From the NCBI GenBank assembly GCA_021771715.1, contig JAETOO010000005.1:186001-250000 (forward strand): 64,000 nucleotides of DNA, written 5' to 3'. Both the position numbers and the translations under genes were made by a program. The stretch's first letter is position 1; each line of letters starts with the position of its first letter. Below are positions 26,391-35,158 of this stretch, in pieces. This DNA is from Oscillospiraceae bacterium. GTDB taxonomy: Bacteria > Bacillota > Clostridia > Lachnospirales > Lachnospiraceae. The notes under the pieces were generated by a model. It did no database searches and was not told the DNA's origin. It saw nothing but the letters and a program-made list of their open reading frames with translations.

Positions 26391-26400
26391 CTTATCCTCC

Positions 26401-26958
26401 TCATTCCATCTTCATTACTTTGATTTTATGCGCTTCCACCCCGAATAATGCCATCACAGCCTCCGTAATCTCGTTGACGACTACCGCGTTTCCGCCGCCC
26501 TGCGCGATGACGAGCACGCCCGCTATCTCGGGGGCGAGCGTTTCTCTGACATAGGGCTGCTCATTTCCGGACGCATCCTTCTGATATACGGTCGTCTCGT
26601 CGCTGCTGCTGTTCGTCTGCCCGTTTGCGGCATTATTTTCCGTCTTCTGCTCTTTCGCTTCCTGTCGTGAGGTATCCTTCTCCACGATGCGCTGCCCGTC
26701 CGACTTCAGCGTGATCATGACGTCGGTCTTTCCGATGCCCTCCACACGTCCGAGGATGCGGCAGAGCCTCTGCTCGAGCGCTTCACACACGGTTGACTCG
26801 GAGGCCGGCGCATCGGGAGCCTCCGTCTGCGGGCTTTGGTTCCCCTCCGGGCTGGCAGGCTCCGTCGGGATCGCGATCACAAGCAACAGGATTCCTGCGA
26901 GCAGAAGGATCAGGATCCGCTCTTTTTTTTCTCCCCTAAATTGGTCGATCCATTTCAC
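26401..26958 (-). CDS. spoIIIAG: Stage III sporulation protein AG
   Basis: The 185-residue protein has an N-terminal membrane helix (about 15-32, ILILLLAGILLLVIAIP), a Pro/Ser/Glu-rich spacer, and a C-terminal ring-building domain (LEQRLCRILGRVEGIGKTDVMITL). SpoIIIAG forms a large ring in the feeding-tube channel. Its start overlaps the spoIIIAF stop (ATGA). Confidence 0.92.
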   Translation of the reverse strand: MKWIDQFRGEKKERILILLLAGILLLVIAIPTEPASPEGNQSPQTEAPDAPASESTVCEALEQRLCRILGRVEGIGKTDVMITLKSDGQRIVEKDTSRQEAKEQKTENNAANGQTNSSSDETTVYQKDASGNEQPYVRETLAPEIAGVLVIAQGGGNAVVVNEITEAVMALFGVEAHKIKVMKME

Positions 26959-27572
26959 AGCTGTCTGCCTCCCTGCTCCGTTACTGAGATGCGATTCATC
27001 TCCAGCCCATAGACGGATGAAATTTCGCGCCGGATGTCTCCGGCGGCCTCTGAGAGTGCCTTCTGGGCCCCGGCAGTGTCGAGAGAGCCAGTCCCGCCCG
27101 ACGCCTGCGTGCGGCCGTCAGAGCCCGCGGTCTGCCCGTACTGCCCGAGAAAGTCTGAGACGGAAGCAGCCGGGACGGTGATCCGGATCTGGGTGGGCGT
27201 CCAACCGTCTGACGGATCAAAGGCTGCCTCGGCCCGTGCGCCGGGGAGGCCGTAGGCGGAGGCGATCTCCTCGATCTGCCTGAGAATCTCATTTTGGCAG
27301 GCTGCCTGGATGTAGTCGTTTTTGAGATCACTCATGCCCTCCACGGCGGTCTCAAGATCATAGTAATCCTCCCTCAGAAATTCGAGCTCCAGCAGCCGTT
27401 CGAGCTCCCCCGCTCCCGCGAAAAAACGGAGCACGGGCGACACTGCCATGAGGAAAAAGATCAGCCCCGCATAGAATCGGACGTATTTCGTAAATTTGCC
27501 ATCCGGGAGCAGGTTCAGCAGAATCGTGAGGATACAGATTCCGCCGATCAGTGTTTTGAGCCATTCGATCAC
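26955..27572 (-). CDS. spoIIIAF: Stage III sporulation protein AF
   Basis: The 205-residue protein has two N-terminal membrane helices (LIGGICILTILLNLL and YVRFYAGLIFFLMAVSPVL) and a C-terminal domain ending GLEMNRISVTEQGG, as in SpoIIIAF. Residues around 150-170 (SDGRTQASGGTGSLDTAGA) are low-complexity. It starts 4 nt after spoIIIAE. Confidence 0.88.
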   Translation of the reverse strand: MIEWLKTLIGGICILTILLNLLPDGKFTKYVRFYAGLIFFLMAVSPVLRFFAGAGELERLLELEFLREDYYDLETAVEGMSDLKNDYIQAACQNEILRQIEEIASAYGLPGARAEAAFDPSDGWTPTQIRITVPAASVSDFLGQYGQTAGSDGRTQASGGTGSLDTAGAQKALSEAAGDIRREISSVYGLEMNRISVTEQGGRQL

Positions 27573-27575
27573 AGG

Positions 27576-29042
27576 TCAGCCTCCTCTTACTGATGCGGTG
27601 ATCATCGCGAGCGAGATCAGGAAAATCGACATCCCGGAGAGCAGGATCCGAAGGAGCATGGAGGCGCCCGCGGACATGCTCTCGATGCAGCCGACCATCC
27701 GCTTTTCGCTGATCGGCTGGATCAGCGCCATCAGCAGCCGAAACAAAAGCACGTTTGCTGCGAGCTTCAGGAACGGCACGAGGCAGATCAGCAGGACGGC
27801 GAGCATCCCTGCCACTCCGACCGCATTTTTGATCACGAGTGCGGAGCCAAGGACAGTCTCGGCCGCCGCGTCCAGGATGCTGCCGATCCCGGGCAGCGTC
27901 TTCGCGAGCCGGTGCGCCGCCGAGTTTTTCAGGGAATCGACGGCGGGCGCAGTCAGGCACTGTACGGCCTGCAGTCCGATCGCGATGCCCGTCACTGTTT
28001 TGACGCCCCACTCGATCACGGTCCGAAGGAGCTCCGCGGATCTGGAAAAATAGTCCTCCGCGGTCATCTGATTCAGGACCAGCAGGACAAGGTAGAACCG
28101 GATCAATGGCAGTATTATCTTTATGACCAGGACCTGCAGAATATGAATGGTGAGCAGGGAGACCTGGTAGAAGCCGAGCGCGAGCACGCTCCCGGAGGAA
28201 AACACGATCGTGACCAGGTAAGGCGGGAGCAGGACGCGGATGAAATTGTTGAGGTCTCCGAGCGCCTGTGCCGCGAGATCGCTCATGGAGGAGAAGGAGC
28301 GGATCAGCAGCGTCGCGATCATCAGGTACATCATATAGAAGCCGATTTCCGCGATCTGCGCGTTCTCGAACACGCGGATGAAGTTGGAGCAGACAGAGGA
28401 AATCAGCACGATCGCGAGGATTTTTGCTGCGAGCTCCTTCTGGTCCAGCAGCTGTGCGAGCAGCAGGTCGGCCGCGATGCCGGGAAGCTTCTGGATATCG
28501 AACGGGATTTCCCCTCGTAGGAGCGACTTGACGAGATCGGTGAAGGAGACGTCCGTGATGTCGGTCATCTCCCGCAGACTCTCCTGGGCAGCCCGCAGGT
28601 CGAGCTCGTCGAGCAGATCCGCGGCCGTGAGCTCGTCCGTCCCATTCTCGCCGGCAGATCGGTCAGATGATCCCGCTGCAGCTTGCAGTGCAGGTTCGTC
28701 CGGCTCCGCTTCGCAGGCGTCGGATTGGTCAGACGGTCCCGCTGCGGCTTCCAGTGCAGGCTCGTCCGGCTCCGCTTCGCTGACGTCGGATCGGTCAGCC
28801 AACTCCGCTGCCGCTGCCTCGTCATCTGACAGCAAAGCGCGCAGTTCGGTGGTGCGAGTGTCAGGCTCGTCCGACACCGGACCGGGCAGCTCCTGCCCTG
28901 CCGCAGCATGTCCGCCCGAAAGCACAGGGGAAAGCAGGGTCAGCAGAAACAGGGACAGCAAAAGCAGTCCCTTCCGGCGGGTACAGTGAGGTGTGGCCGG
29001 ACGTCCTCGGCGGGCGGCCGGCTGTGTGGGCCGTTTGCGCAT
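27576..29042 (-). CDS. spoIIIAE: Stage III sporulation protein AE with 22-residue repeats
   Basis: The 488-residue polytopic membrane protein of the SpoIIIA channel has a signal-like first helix (LLLLSLFLLTLLSPVLSGG, residues 25-43) and about seven C-terminal membrane helices (YMMYLMIATLLI... to the end). Between them lies an Asp/Glu/Ala-rich segment with two and a fraction 22-residue units (SDACEAEPDEPALQAAAG; exact 66-nt period at 28661, 28727, 28793). This segment is extra relative to usual SpoIIIAE length (about 400). GAGGAG precedes the ATG. Confidence 0.92.
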   Translation of the reverse strand: MRKRPTQPAARRGRPATPHCTRRKGLLLLSLFLLTLLSPVLSGGHAAAGQELPGPVSDEPDTRTTELRALLSDDEAAAAELADRSDVSEAEPDEPALEAAAGPSDQSDACEAEPDEPALQAAAGSSDRSAGENGTDELTAADLLDELDLRAAQESLREMTDITDVSFTDLVKSLLRGEIPFDIQKLPGIAADLLLAQLLDQKELAAKILAIVLISSVCSNFIRVFENAQIAEIGFYMMYLMIATLLIRSFSSMSDLAAQALGDLNNFIRVLLPPYLVTIVFSSGSVLALGFYQVSLLTIHILQVLVIKIILPLIRFYLVLLVLNQMTAEDYFSRSAELLRTVIEWGVKTVTGIAIGLQAVQCLTAPAVDSLKNSAAHRLAKTLPGIGSILDAAAETVLGSALVIKNAVGVAGMLAVLLICLVPFLKLAANVLLFRLLMALIQPISEKRMVGCIESMSAGASMLLRILLSGMSIFLISLAMITASVRGG

Positions 29043-29071
29043 AGTCTGCTCCTCTTGTCATAAAACGGAAC

Positions 29072-29455
29072 TCATAAAAAGGAATAAACGGTTTCCAGCA
29101 GCGCCAGGATGATCGGGGAGCTGACCGCGAGGATCGAGATCTTGCCGAAGAGGTCAATCTGCCCGGCGATCGCGCCGTAGCCGGCATCGCGGCAGACGGA
29201 GGAGGAAAAATCTGCGATGTACGTGATCCCTATGATTTTCAGCAGGATCCTGAAATAGGCGTCCTCGAGCGTGAGGTAGCTCCTCAGCGTGCCGATCAGC
29301 TCGAAGATCGAGGACAGGCGGGTCACGCTGTAGAAAATGATCAGCAGGCAGGTCGCGATGCTGACCAGCTCCGCGTACGGCGCCCTGCTCTGCTTCAGAA
29401 AGAGGCCGAGCAGCACGCCGGAAAAGCCCATGCAGGCAATCTTGATGATATTCAT
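29072..29455 (-). CDS. spoIIIAD: Stage III sporulation protein AD
   Basis: The 127-residue protein is almost wholly hydrophobic, with about four membrane helices (MNIIKIACMGFSGVLLGLFL... to ...FGKISILAVSSPIILALLETV). Size and sequence fit SpoIIIAD. The ATG at 29455 with GAGGAG is used; the longer frame to 29512 overlaps spoIIIAC. Confidence 0.92.
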   Translation of the reverse strand: MNIIKIACMGFSGVLLGLFLKQSRAPYAELVSIATCLLIIFYSVTRLSSIFELIGTLRSYLTLEDAYFRILLKIIGITYIADFSSSVCRDAGYGAIAGQIDLFGKISILAVSSPIILALLETVYSFL

Positions 29456-29501
29456 AGGGACGCTCCTCAAAATCAGCGCGGCGTCTGCGCACCGGCTGTG
29501 G

Positions 29502-29696
29502 CTACAGGGCAAACAGGGACTTTATGGTCTCGAAGAGCTGGCTGATATAGGGGATCAGCCAGAATAGGACGAGCACAAGGCCGGCAATGCCGGTGAGAAA
29601 CGCGTGCTCCTCCCTGCCGCTCTGCTTCAGAATCTGGTTCAGCGCGGATACCAGGATCCCGACCGCCGCAATTTTAAAGATCAGATTTACACTCAT
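29502..29696 (-). CDS. spoIIIAC: Stage III sporulation protein AC
   Basis: The 64-residue membrane protein has two helices (MSVNLIFKIAAVGILVSALN and FLTGIAGLVLVLFWLIPYI), matching the invariant small SpoIIIAC subunit. It sits between spoIIIAB and spoIIIAD. Confidence 0.93.
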   Translation of the reverse strand: MSVNLIFKIAAVGILVSALNQILKQSGREEHAFLTGIAGLVLVLFWLIPYISQLFETIKSLFAL

Positions 29697-29709
29697 ATCC
29701 GCTTCTCTC

Positions 29710-30237
29710 CTATATCAGAATCAGGGAGAGGAAGATCCCGGCTGCCGTTGACAGCTTCCGGTAGAGACTCCCCTTCTCCTTGTACTGGCGCTCCGCCTCG
29801 CGGGTCATCGCAGCAAGGCGGTCTGTGTACTTGTCAAGCAGTGTCTTCTGCATCACGGTGTCCGGGTTGCAGAGGGCTGCGGAGAGCTCCTGCACGGCCA
29901 GAAGCTCCGGCTTTGCGAGCAGCGAGGAGAGATCGGCGTCTGCAAGCGCCTCCTCCCAGATCTCCCCGAACGTGGTGCCTGTCCGCAGCGGGATCAGCTC
30001 TGCCGCGCAAAGCAGCAATTTCCGAACCTCGTCCTGGCTGTGGGCGGCCGCCTCGCGCAGTGCTTCCCCGAGAGGAGTGCGGTGGTACGCCGTCTCCTTC
30101 TCGAGAAAGCGGAGCGCTTCTGTGAAGCCGCGAAGAAACAGCCAGCGCTTTTTGACCCGGCTCTCCAGCTCGAGGCCGGTGAGGACGGAGGCGGCCAGAA
30201 TGCAGAGAATCCCGGCTAGTTTTACATAGAGCCACAC
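29710..30237 (-). CDS. spoIIIAB: Stage III sporulation protein AB
   Basis: The 175-residue protein has helices at both ends (LAGILCILAASVLTGLEL and AAGIFLSLILI) around a cytoplasmic helical domain related to T2SS/T4P GspF-like platforms. The GTG at 30237 is preceded by GGGGGAG. It follows spoIIIAA by 60 bp. Confidence 0.92.
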   Translation of the reverse strand: MWLYVKLAGILCILAASVLTGLELESRVKKRWLFLRGFTEALRFLEKETAYHRTPLGEALREAAAHSQDEVRKLLLCAAELIPLRTGTTFGEIWEEALADADLSSLLAKPELLAVQELSAALCNPDTVMQKTLLDKYTDRLAAMTREAERQYKEKGSLYRKLSTAAGIFLSLILI

Positions 30238-30297
30238 GGCGCTGCTCCCCCTTTCTCCTGCTCCCTGGTATAGCGTACCGCAAATACCTGCGCCAAA

Positions 30298-31260
30298 TCA
30301 CTCGAAAAAGCATTCTGCTGTACCGGACTCGAAGAGGATCTCTCCTCTCCCGTTTTGAATCTGCCAGAGCTGCCCGGGGCGTCCGCCGCCCAGGACGACG
30401 TAGCGCTCAAACATCTGCTCCTCGTACATCCGGCGAAGCAGGGGCCGCCTCCGGATATCGTCGACACAGCTGCCGTGCGCCGTCGCGAGCAGGCGGCAGC
30501 CGCAGTGAAAGACGGATTCGATGGCGTAGCCGTCCTGCGTGCTTCCGAGCTCATCGACGGCGATGACGTGCGGCGACATGGAGCGCAGCAGCATCAGCAT
30601 GCCCTCCGATTTGGAGCAGCAGTCGAGCACGTCAGTGCGCATGCCGAGGTCATTCTGCGGGATACCCAGGTAGCAGCCGGCCAGCTCGGAGCGCTCGTCC
30701 ACGACCCCGACCGTGACCCCTGGCCGCCCCGGCGCTCCGTCGGAGAGCTGCCGGATCACGTCGCGCAGCAGCGTGGTCTTGCCGCAGCGCGGCGCAGAGA
30801 GGATCAGCGTGTGGCAGACCTCGTTGTCCTCGAGGAGGTACGGCAGCAGTGCGTCCGCGCAGCCGCAGATCTCGTGGGAAAAGCGGATGTTGAGGAAAGC
30901 GATGTGGCGGATGCACTGGATCTGGCCGCGGTCCGCCACGATTTTTCCGGCCAGACCGATGCGGTGCCCGCCGGGAATCGTCAGAAAGCCCTGCTTCATC
31001 TCCTCGTCGAACGCGTACATGGAGTAGCCGGAGACGTACTCGAGTGTCTCCTCGATCTCGCGGCGCGAGCAGAGCAGGCTCTCGCCGGGGTTGGCGGTCA
31101 GTGCGCCGCCCTCGGTGATCCCGTGCTCGTGCCCGTCATAGAGCAGAAAAACCGGCCTTTCTGCGCGCAGCCGGATCTCCTGCAGAGACTCCGGGCGCAG
31201 AGGCGAGGCCGCGAGCGCCTGGCGCAGTCTGGCCGGAAGAAACGCGTAGGAATGCAGCAT
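30298..31260 (-). CDS. spoIIIAA: Stage III sporulation protein AA, secretion-type ATPase
   Basis: The 320-residue AAA/secretion ATPase-like protein shows Walker A (SAPRCGKTTLLRD) and Walker B (PHVIAVDELGS), followed by a conserved sensor region (ATAHGSC). It is thought to energise assembly or transport by the SpoIIIA channel. It is first in the operon. A SigE-dependent promoter is expected upstream, but I could not identify the boxes confidently in 31261-31516. Confidence 0.94.
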   Translation of the reverse strand: MLHSYAFLPARLRQALAASPLRPESLQEIRLRAERPVFLLYDGHEHGITEGGALTANPGESLLCSRREIEETLEYVSGYSMYAFDEEMKQGFLTIPGGHRIGLAGKIVADRGQIQCIRHIAFLNIRFSHEICGCADALLPYLLEDNEVCHTLILSAPRCGKTTLLRDVIRQLSDGAPGRPGVTVGVVDERSELAGCYLGIPQNDLGMRTDVLDCCSKSEGMLMLLRSMSPHVIAVDELGSTQDGYAIESVFHCGCRLLATAHGSCVDDIRRRPLLRRMYEEQMFERYVVLGGGRPGQLWQIQNGRGEILFESGTAECFFE

Positions 31261-31516
31261 ATGCCCTCACTGTACATGGAATCGCCGTCCCGGCCGTGCG
31301 GCGGAGACGGTAGCGGTTGCGGGGTGCGGTTCGTGACCGGTGGCCTCGGAAAAAAAGACATTTCGCAGGACAGCGGGTGCGTGAACCGCAGCGGTTACAG
31401 TTTCAGTATATGGGAGGGGGCCTGCAAATATGACTGCCGCCTTGCTTTTTCCGGTGTGAGAGAATATAATAAGAAAAACGATCCGACTATGATTACGAAA
31501 GCAAGAGGGGATTCCT
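31261..31516. other. Divergent intergenic region spoIIIAA / carbamate kinase
   Basis: This 256-bp stretch must hold the operon promoter and that of the kinase gene. TATAAT-like sequence (GAGAATATAATAAG, about 31460-31473) could be the -10 of the plus-strand gene. No gene or repeat was seen. Confidence 0.4.
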
Positions 31517-32446
31517 ATGAGAAAAAGAGTTGTTGTCGCGCTCGGACACAGAGCGCTGGGCACTACGTTTCCCGAGCAGCAGAGGGCGGTCGCCTCGTCC
31601 GCGGCGATTCTCGCCGGGCTCGTGGAGGACGGGGCACAGCTGATTATCACGCACAGTAATGCGCCGCAGGTCGGCATGATCCACACGGCGATGAATGAGT
31701 TTGCCAAGTTTCACGAGACGTACGGGGCGCCGATGTCGGTCTGCTCGGCGATGAGCCAGGGCTACATCGGCTACGACCTGCAGAATGCGCTGCGCGCCGA
31801 GCTGCTCAAGCGGGGGATTTACCGCACGGTGTCGACGGTGCTCACGCAGGTGATCGTCGACCCGTATGACGAGACGTTCTACCATCCAGTCAAGACGGTT
31901 GGCCGCTGCCTGAGCGCGGAGGAGGCCGCCGCGGAGGAGAAAAAGGGAAACTATGTCGTCGAGGAGCCGGGAGGCGGCTTCCGACGGATTGTCGCGGCTC
32001 CGAGACCGCTGGAGATCGTGGAGATTGACGCGATCAATACGCTCGTCTCGGCGGGGCAGATCGTGATCGCGTGCGGGGGCGGCGGAATCCCGGTGCTGCG
32101 GCAGGGCTGCTGCCTCAAGGGAGCCAGCGCGGTGATCGAGAAGGACCTCGCGAGCGGGCTGCTCGCGGATGAGACCGACGCGGACATGCTGATGCTGTTG
32201 ACCAACGAGGAGTTTGTCAACATCCGGTACGGCACCGAGGAGGAGACTTCCCTCGGGACGATCACGGCGGATGAGGCGCGTGCGCACATCGCGAACAAGG
32301 AGTTCGGCGAGAACAAGATGCTGCCGAAGATCGAGGCGTCGGTGAACTTCGTCTCCCGCAAAAAGGGACGGATCGCCGTGATCACCTCGATCGACAAGGC
32401 GTGCGACGCGTACCACGGCAAGACAGGGACGGTCATCACGGCGTAG
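31517..32446 (+). CDS. arcC: Carbamate kinase
   Basis: The 309-residue amino-acid-kinase-fold enzyme reversibly makes ATP from carbamoyl phosphate and ADP. Recognisable segments are THSNAPQVG, the glycine-rich ACGGGGIPV and FVSRKKGRIAVITSI near the C-terminus. The normal N-terminal ALGGNA motif reads ALGHRALG here, a notable departure. No arginine deiminase or ornithine/putrescine transcarbamoylase gene adjoins, so the carbamoyl-phosphate source must be elsewhere. AGAGGGG precedes the ATG. Confidence 0.9.
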   Translation: MRKRVVVALGHRALGTTFPEQQRAVASSAAILAGLVEDGAQLIITHSNAPQVGMIHTAMNEFAKFHETYGAPMSVCSAMSQGYIGYDLQNALRAELLKRGIYRTVSTVLTQVIVDPYDETFYHPVKTVGRCLSAEEAAAEEKKGNYVVEEPGGGFRRIVAAPRPLEIVEIDAINTLVSAGQIVIACGGGGIPVLRQGCCLKGASAVIEKDLASGLLADETDADMLMLLTNEEFVNIRYGTEEETSLGTITADEARAHIANKEFGENKMLPKIEASVNFVSRKKGRIAVITSIDKACDAYHGKTGTVITA

Positions 32447-32525
32447 CGGCAGACCTGTGCGGGAGGCGATCTGTCAGGAGGACAGACGGAGCTTACACTT
32501 CGCTTGATGTAGCAATGTTATGCAG

Positions 32526-32580
32526 AAAAAACGGATATGGGAGTCACAGGATGGAAAACGTGATTCTCATATCCGTTTCT
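32526..32580. terminator. Bidirectional terminator
   Basis: A long stem pairs AAAAACGGATATGGGAGTCAC (about 32527-32547) with GTGATTCTCATATCCGTTT (32560-32578) and has one mismatch. It serves the convergent arcC and HD-GYP genes. Confidence 0.85.
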
Positions 32581-32611
32581 TGTTGGGGTACAGTTGTCGT
32601 GCATCGTGACT

Positions 32612-35158
32612 TCAGGTTTGCTGCGGCTGTTCTGCGTCCTCCTGGGCGATCCGGATGGCGAGATTCCCGGAGCGGACCAGCCGAATGAAGAGCTCGGCGA
32701 GCTTCGGGTCGAACTGCCGCCCCTTCTCCTCCTCCAGGATGGAGAGCGCGCGCTCCACGCTCATCGCCTGTTTGTAGCTGCGCCTGGAGACCATCGCGTC
32801 GAACGAATCGACGACGCAGAGGATCCGGCCCATCACCGGGATGTCCTCGCCCGCGATCTGGCGCGGGTAGCCGTGTCCATCGTAGCGCTCGTGGTGCGCG
32901 AGCACGGCGGGGATCACGTAGTCCAGAGACGGGAGGTGCCGGATAATGCCGATCGAATTTTCCACGTGCGATTTCATGATCTCGTACTCTTCTACCGTGA
33001 GCTTGCCGGGCTTGTTCAGGATATCCTCGGGGATCCCGATTTTGCCGATGTCGTGGAGCAGGCCCGCCTCCTTGACAGTGTCAATGCACTCCTGGTTCAG
33101 CCCGAACGCCCTTGCGAGCTCGCCCGCGTAGTAGGCGACATTCTGCGAGTGGCTGAACGTGTAGTGGTCCTTGGTGTCGATCGCGGCGGTCAGCGCGTAG
33201 ATGGTCGAGGCGTACGTGTCGTAGTAGCTCACGCGCGCCTTGCCCTGGGAGGTCTTCTCCTCGCGGAGCCCGACGTCCTCTGAGTACATGACGACCGTGT
33301 TCTTGCCGGAGCGCTTTGCGCTGTAGACGGCCAGATCCGTGTTCGTGATCAGCTCCTCCGGCGTAGATGCGAGGTAAGGAGCGGCACAGATCCCGCAGCT
33401 TAAGGTCATCGTCTTGAGCTGGTAGAGATGGTCGTGGGAGCCGTTCATGCGCTTCACCTGCGCGCAGACTGACTCGGCGAGAATCTTTGCGGAGTAGAGA
33501 TCGTACCCGGGCAGCAGGATCGCAAATTCCTTTCCGGTCATGCGGAAAGCCATGCCGCGGTCCGCCGTGGTGGCGCGCATGATGTCCGCGAGGCGCTGCA
33601 GTGCCCGGTCTCCCTCCTTCGCCCCGTAGAGCTGGTTGTACAGCTTGAAATCGTCGATGTCCATCATCACGAGCGCGAGGGACTGCTCCTTGTACGAGTC
33701 AAACTGCTCCTGGATCGTCTCGTAGAAGCATTTGCGGTTGTACAGTCCGGTCAGTTCGTCCTTGCGCGCCTCGTCGTACGCCTGCTCGTACATGCGTGAA
33801 TTTTTCACCGCCATTGTGCAGACGGAATTGACGGACATCAGCGCGCTGAAATCGTCGGAATTGTAGGGCTTTCCCTTTGGCTTTCCGGAGAGCATCACGA
33901 TGCCGACGAGGTCGCTGCTGTCCTTCATGGGCGCGAAGCACTCGATCTTCCAGCTGCGAAGCTGCTGCTTCTCGGTCTCCCACATGGAGCGGTAGTCGTT
34001 CGTGCGGCAGAAATCGCGCATCAGGATGCAGCCGTCATGGGTCTGCAGGTAGCGCACGAGCGGATGATCCTGGTTCATGGAGAAGGACTGCTGGTCGAGC
34101 GGGCTGGCCGTCTGCTCCATGACATAGCGCCCGCTCCCGTCGTCGATGCAGACGAAGACGCGCTGTGCGCTGACCATGTTCTGGATGACGTCGGTGAGCT
34201 CGAGCAGGATCGTCTGCTTCTTGAGCGTGCGGGAGACAGAGTAGCTGAAGTTTTTGAGCGTCTCCGCCTGGATCTGCTCTTCCTTCACGAACAGAATGTC
34301 GAGGAAGCGCTTCATGATGAGGTACAGCAGGTAGATCGTGCCGATCATCATCATCGAGATCAGCAGGATCGAGAAGGCCTCGTTCAGCTTCAGGTTCTGC
34401 AGGAAAAAGGTGCGGAGCCAGGGGATCTGCTGGTAAAAAATCAGCATGCAGATCAGGATGGCGACGACATAGCAGTTGGCGCGCGAGGCCAGGAGCGTCA
34501 GCCGGAACATCCGCTTGCGGTACAGCGCGTAGAACAGGCTGTAGACGAAGAGGATGCCGGAGAGCACGTCGACCGGGATCCCGGCGAATACCGGGAAGGT
34601 CGAGATCATGTTTCCGAGGACCACGAGCACGATGCCGACGAGGATCGGGCGGAGCTGGCGCGCGATCAGTGCATCTCCCCTGCTGTACTGGATGAACAGG
34701 CGCAGGATCTGGAAGACGATCACGGCAGCCGCGGCGAACAGGATGTAGATCGGCCAGTGGTAGGTGTAGATAAAGCACACATTTCCGGCGGCGTCCTCAA
34801 TCACCTGCGGGGTCGGGATGAACACCTCGGTGAAGAGGTTCACGAGGTAGGCGAGCACGAAAAACAGCAGCCAGAAATTCTTCCCGTGGCTGCGCTTCTC
34901 CTCGAGAAACGCGAGGAAAAAATTGAAAAATCCGAACGGGGTCAGAAGGATTCCGGCGATGGACACGTAGTGCCAGAGGTTGACGGACGGCCAGAACCGG
35001 ATGCGCATCAGAAAAGAGCCTCCGGTCCACAGGATCATGATCACCTGAAGCAAAATAAACGAATATATCACCTTTGTCCGCTTGGCCGACGCAAAAGCGA
35101 GCAGCAGGAACAGGTAGCCAAACAGTGCGAGCACCGGGACCCAGCTGTAATTTGTCAT
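32612..35158 (-). CDS. Membrane GAF-GGDEF(degenerate)-HD-GYP cyclic-di-GMP protein
   Basis: The 848-residue protein has an N-terminal membrane region of about eight helices (1-300, 7TM-histidine-kinase-type sensor), a GAF-like domain (about 330-490), a GGDEF domain (about 505-660) and an HD-GYP domain (about 665-840). The GGDEF signature is replaced by TGKEF (FRMTGKEFAILLP), so cyclase activity is probably lost. The HD-GYP motifs (GLLHDIGKIGIP, HHERYDGHGYP) are intact, so phosphodiesterase activity is expected. The ATG at 35158 has AGGAGG upstream and overlaps the GH3 stop (ATGA). Confidence 0.9.
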   Translation of the reverse strand: MTNYSWVPVLALFGYLFLLLAFASAKRTKVIYSFILLQVIMILWTGGSFLMRIRFWPSVNLWHYVSIAGILLTPFGFFNFFLAFLEEKRSHGKNFWLLFFVLAYLVNLFTEVFIPTPQVIEDAAGNVCFIYTYHWPIYILFAAAAVIVFQILRLFIQYSRGDALIARQLRPILVGIVLVVLGNMISTFPVFAGIPVDVLSGILFVYSLFYALYRKRMFRLTLLASRANCYVVAILICMLIFYQQIPWLRTFFLQNLKLNEAFSILLISMMMIGTIYLLYLIMKRFLDILFVKEEQIQAETLKNFSYSVSRTLKKQTILLELTDVIQNMVSAQRVFVCIDDGSGRYVMEQTASPLDQQSFSMNQDHPLVRYLQTHDGCILMRDFCRTNDYRSMWETEKQQLRSWKIECFAPMKDSSDLVGIVMLSGKPKGKPYNSDDFSALMSVNSVCTMAVKNSRMYEQAYDEARKDELTGLYNRKCFYETIQEQFDSYKEQSLALVMMDIDDFKLYNQLYGAKEGDRALQRLADIMRATTADRGMAFRMTGKEFAILLPGYDLYSAKILAESVCAQVKRMNGSHDHLYQLKTMTLSCGICAAPYLASTPEELITNTDLAVYSAKRSGKNTVVMYSEDVGLREEKTSQGKARVSYYDTYASTIYALTAAIDTKDHYTFSHSQNVAYYAGELARAFGLNQECIDTVKEAGLLHDIGKIGIPEDILNKPGKLTVEEYEIMKSHVENSIGIIRHLPSLDYVIPAVLAHHERYDGHGYPRQIAGEDIPVMGRILCVVDSFDAMVSRRSYKQAMSVERALSILEEEKGRQFDPKLAELFIRLVRSGNLAIRIAQEDAEQPQQT

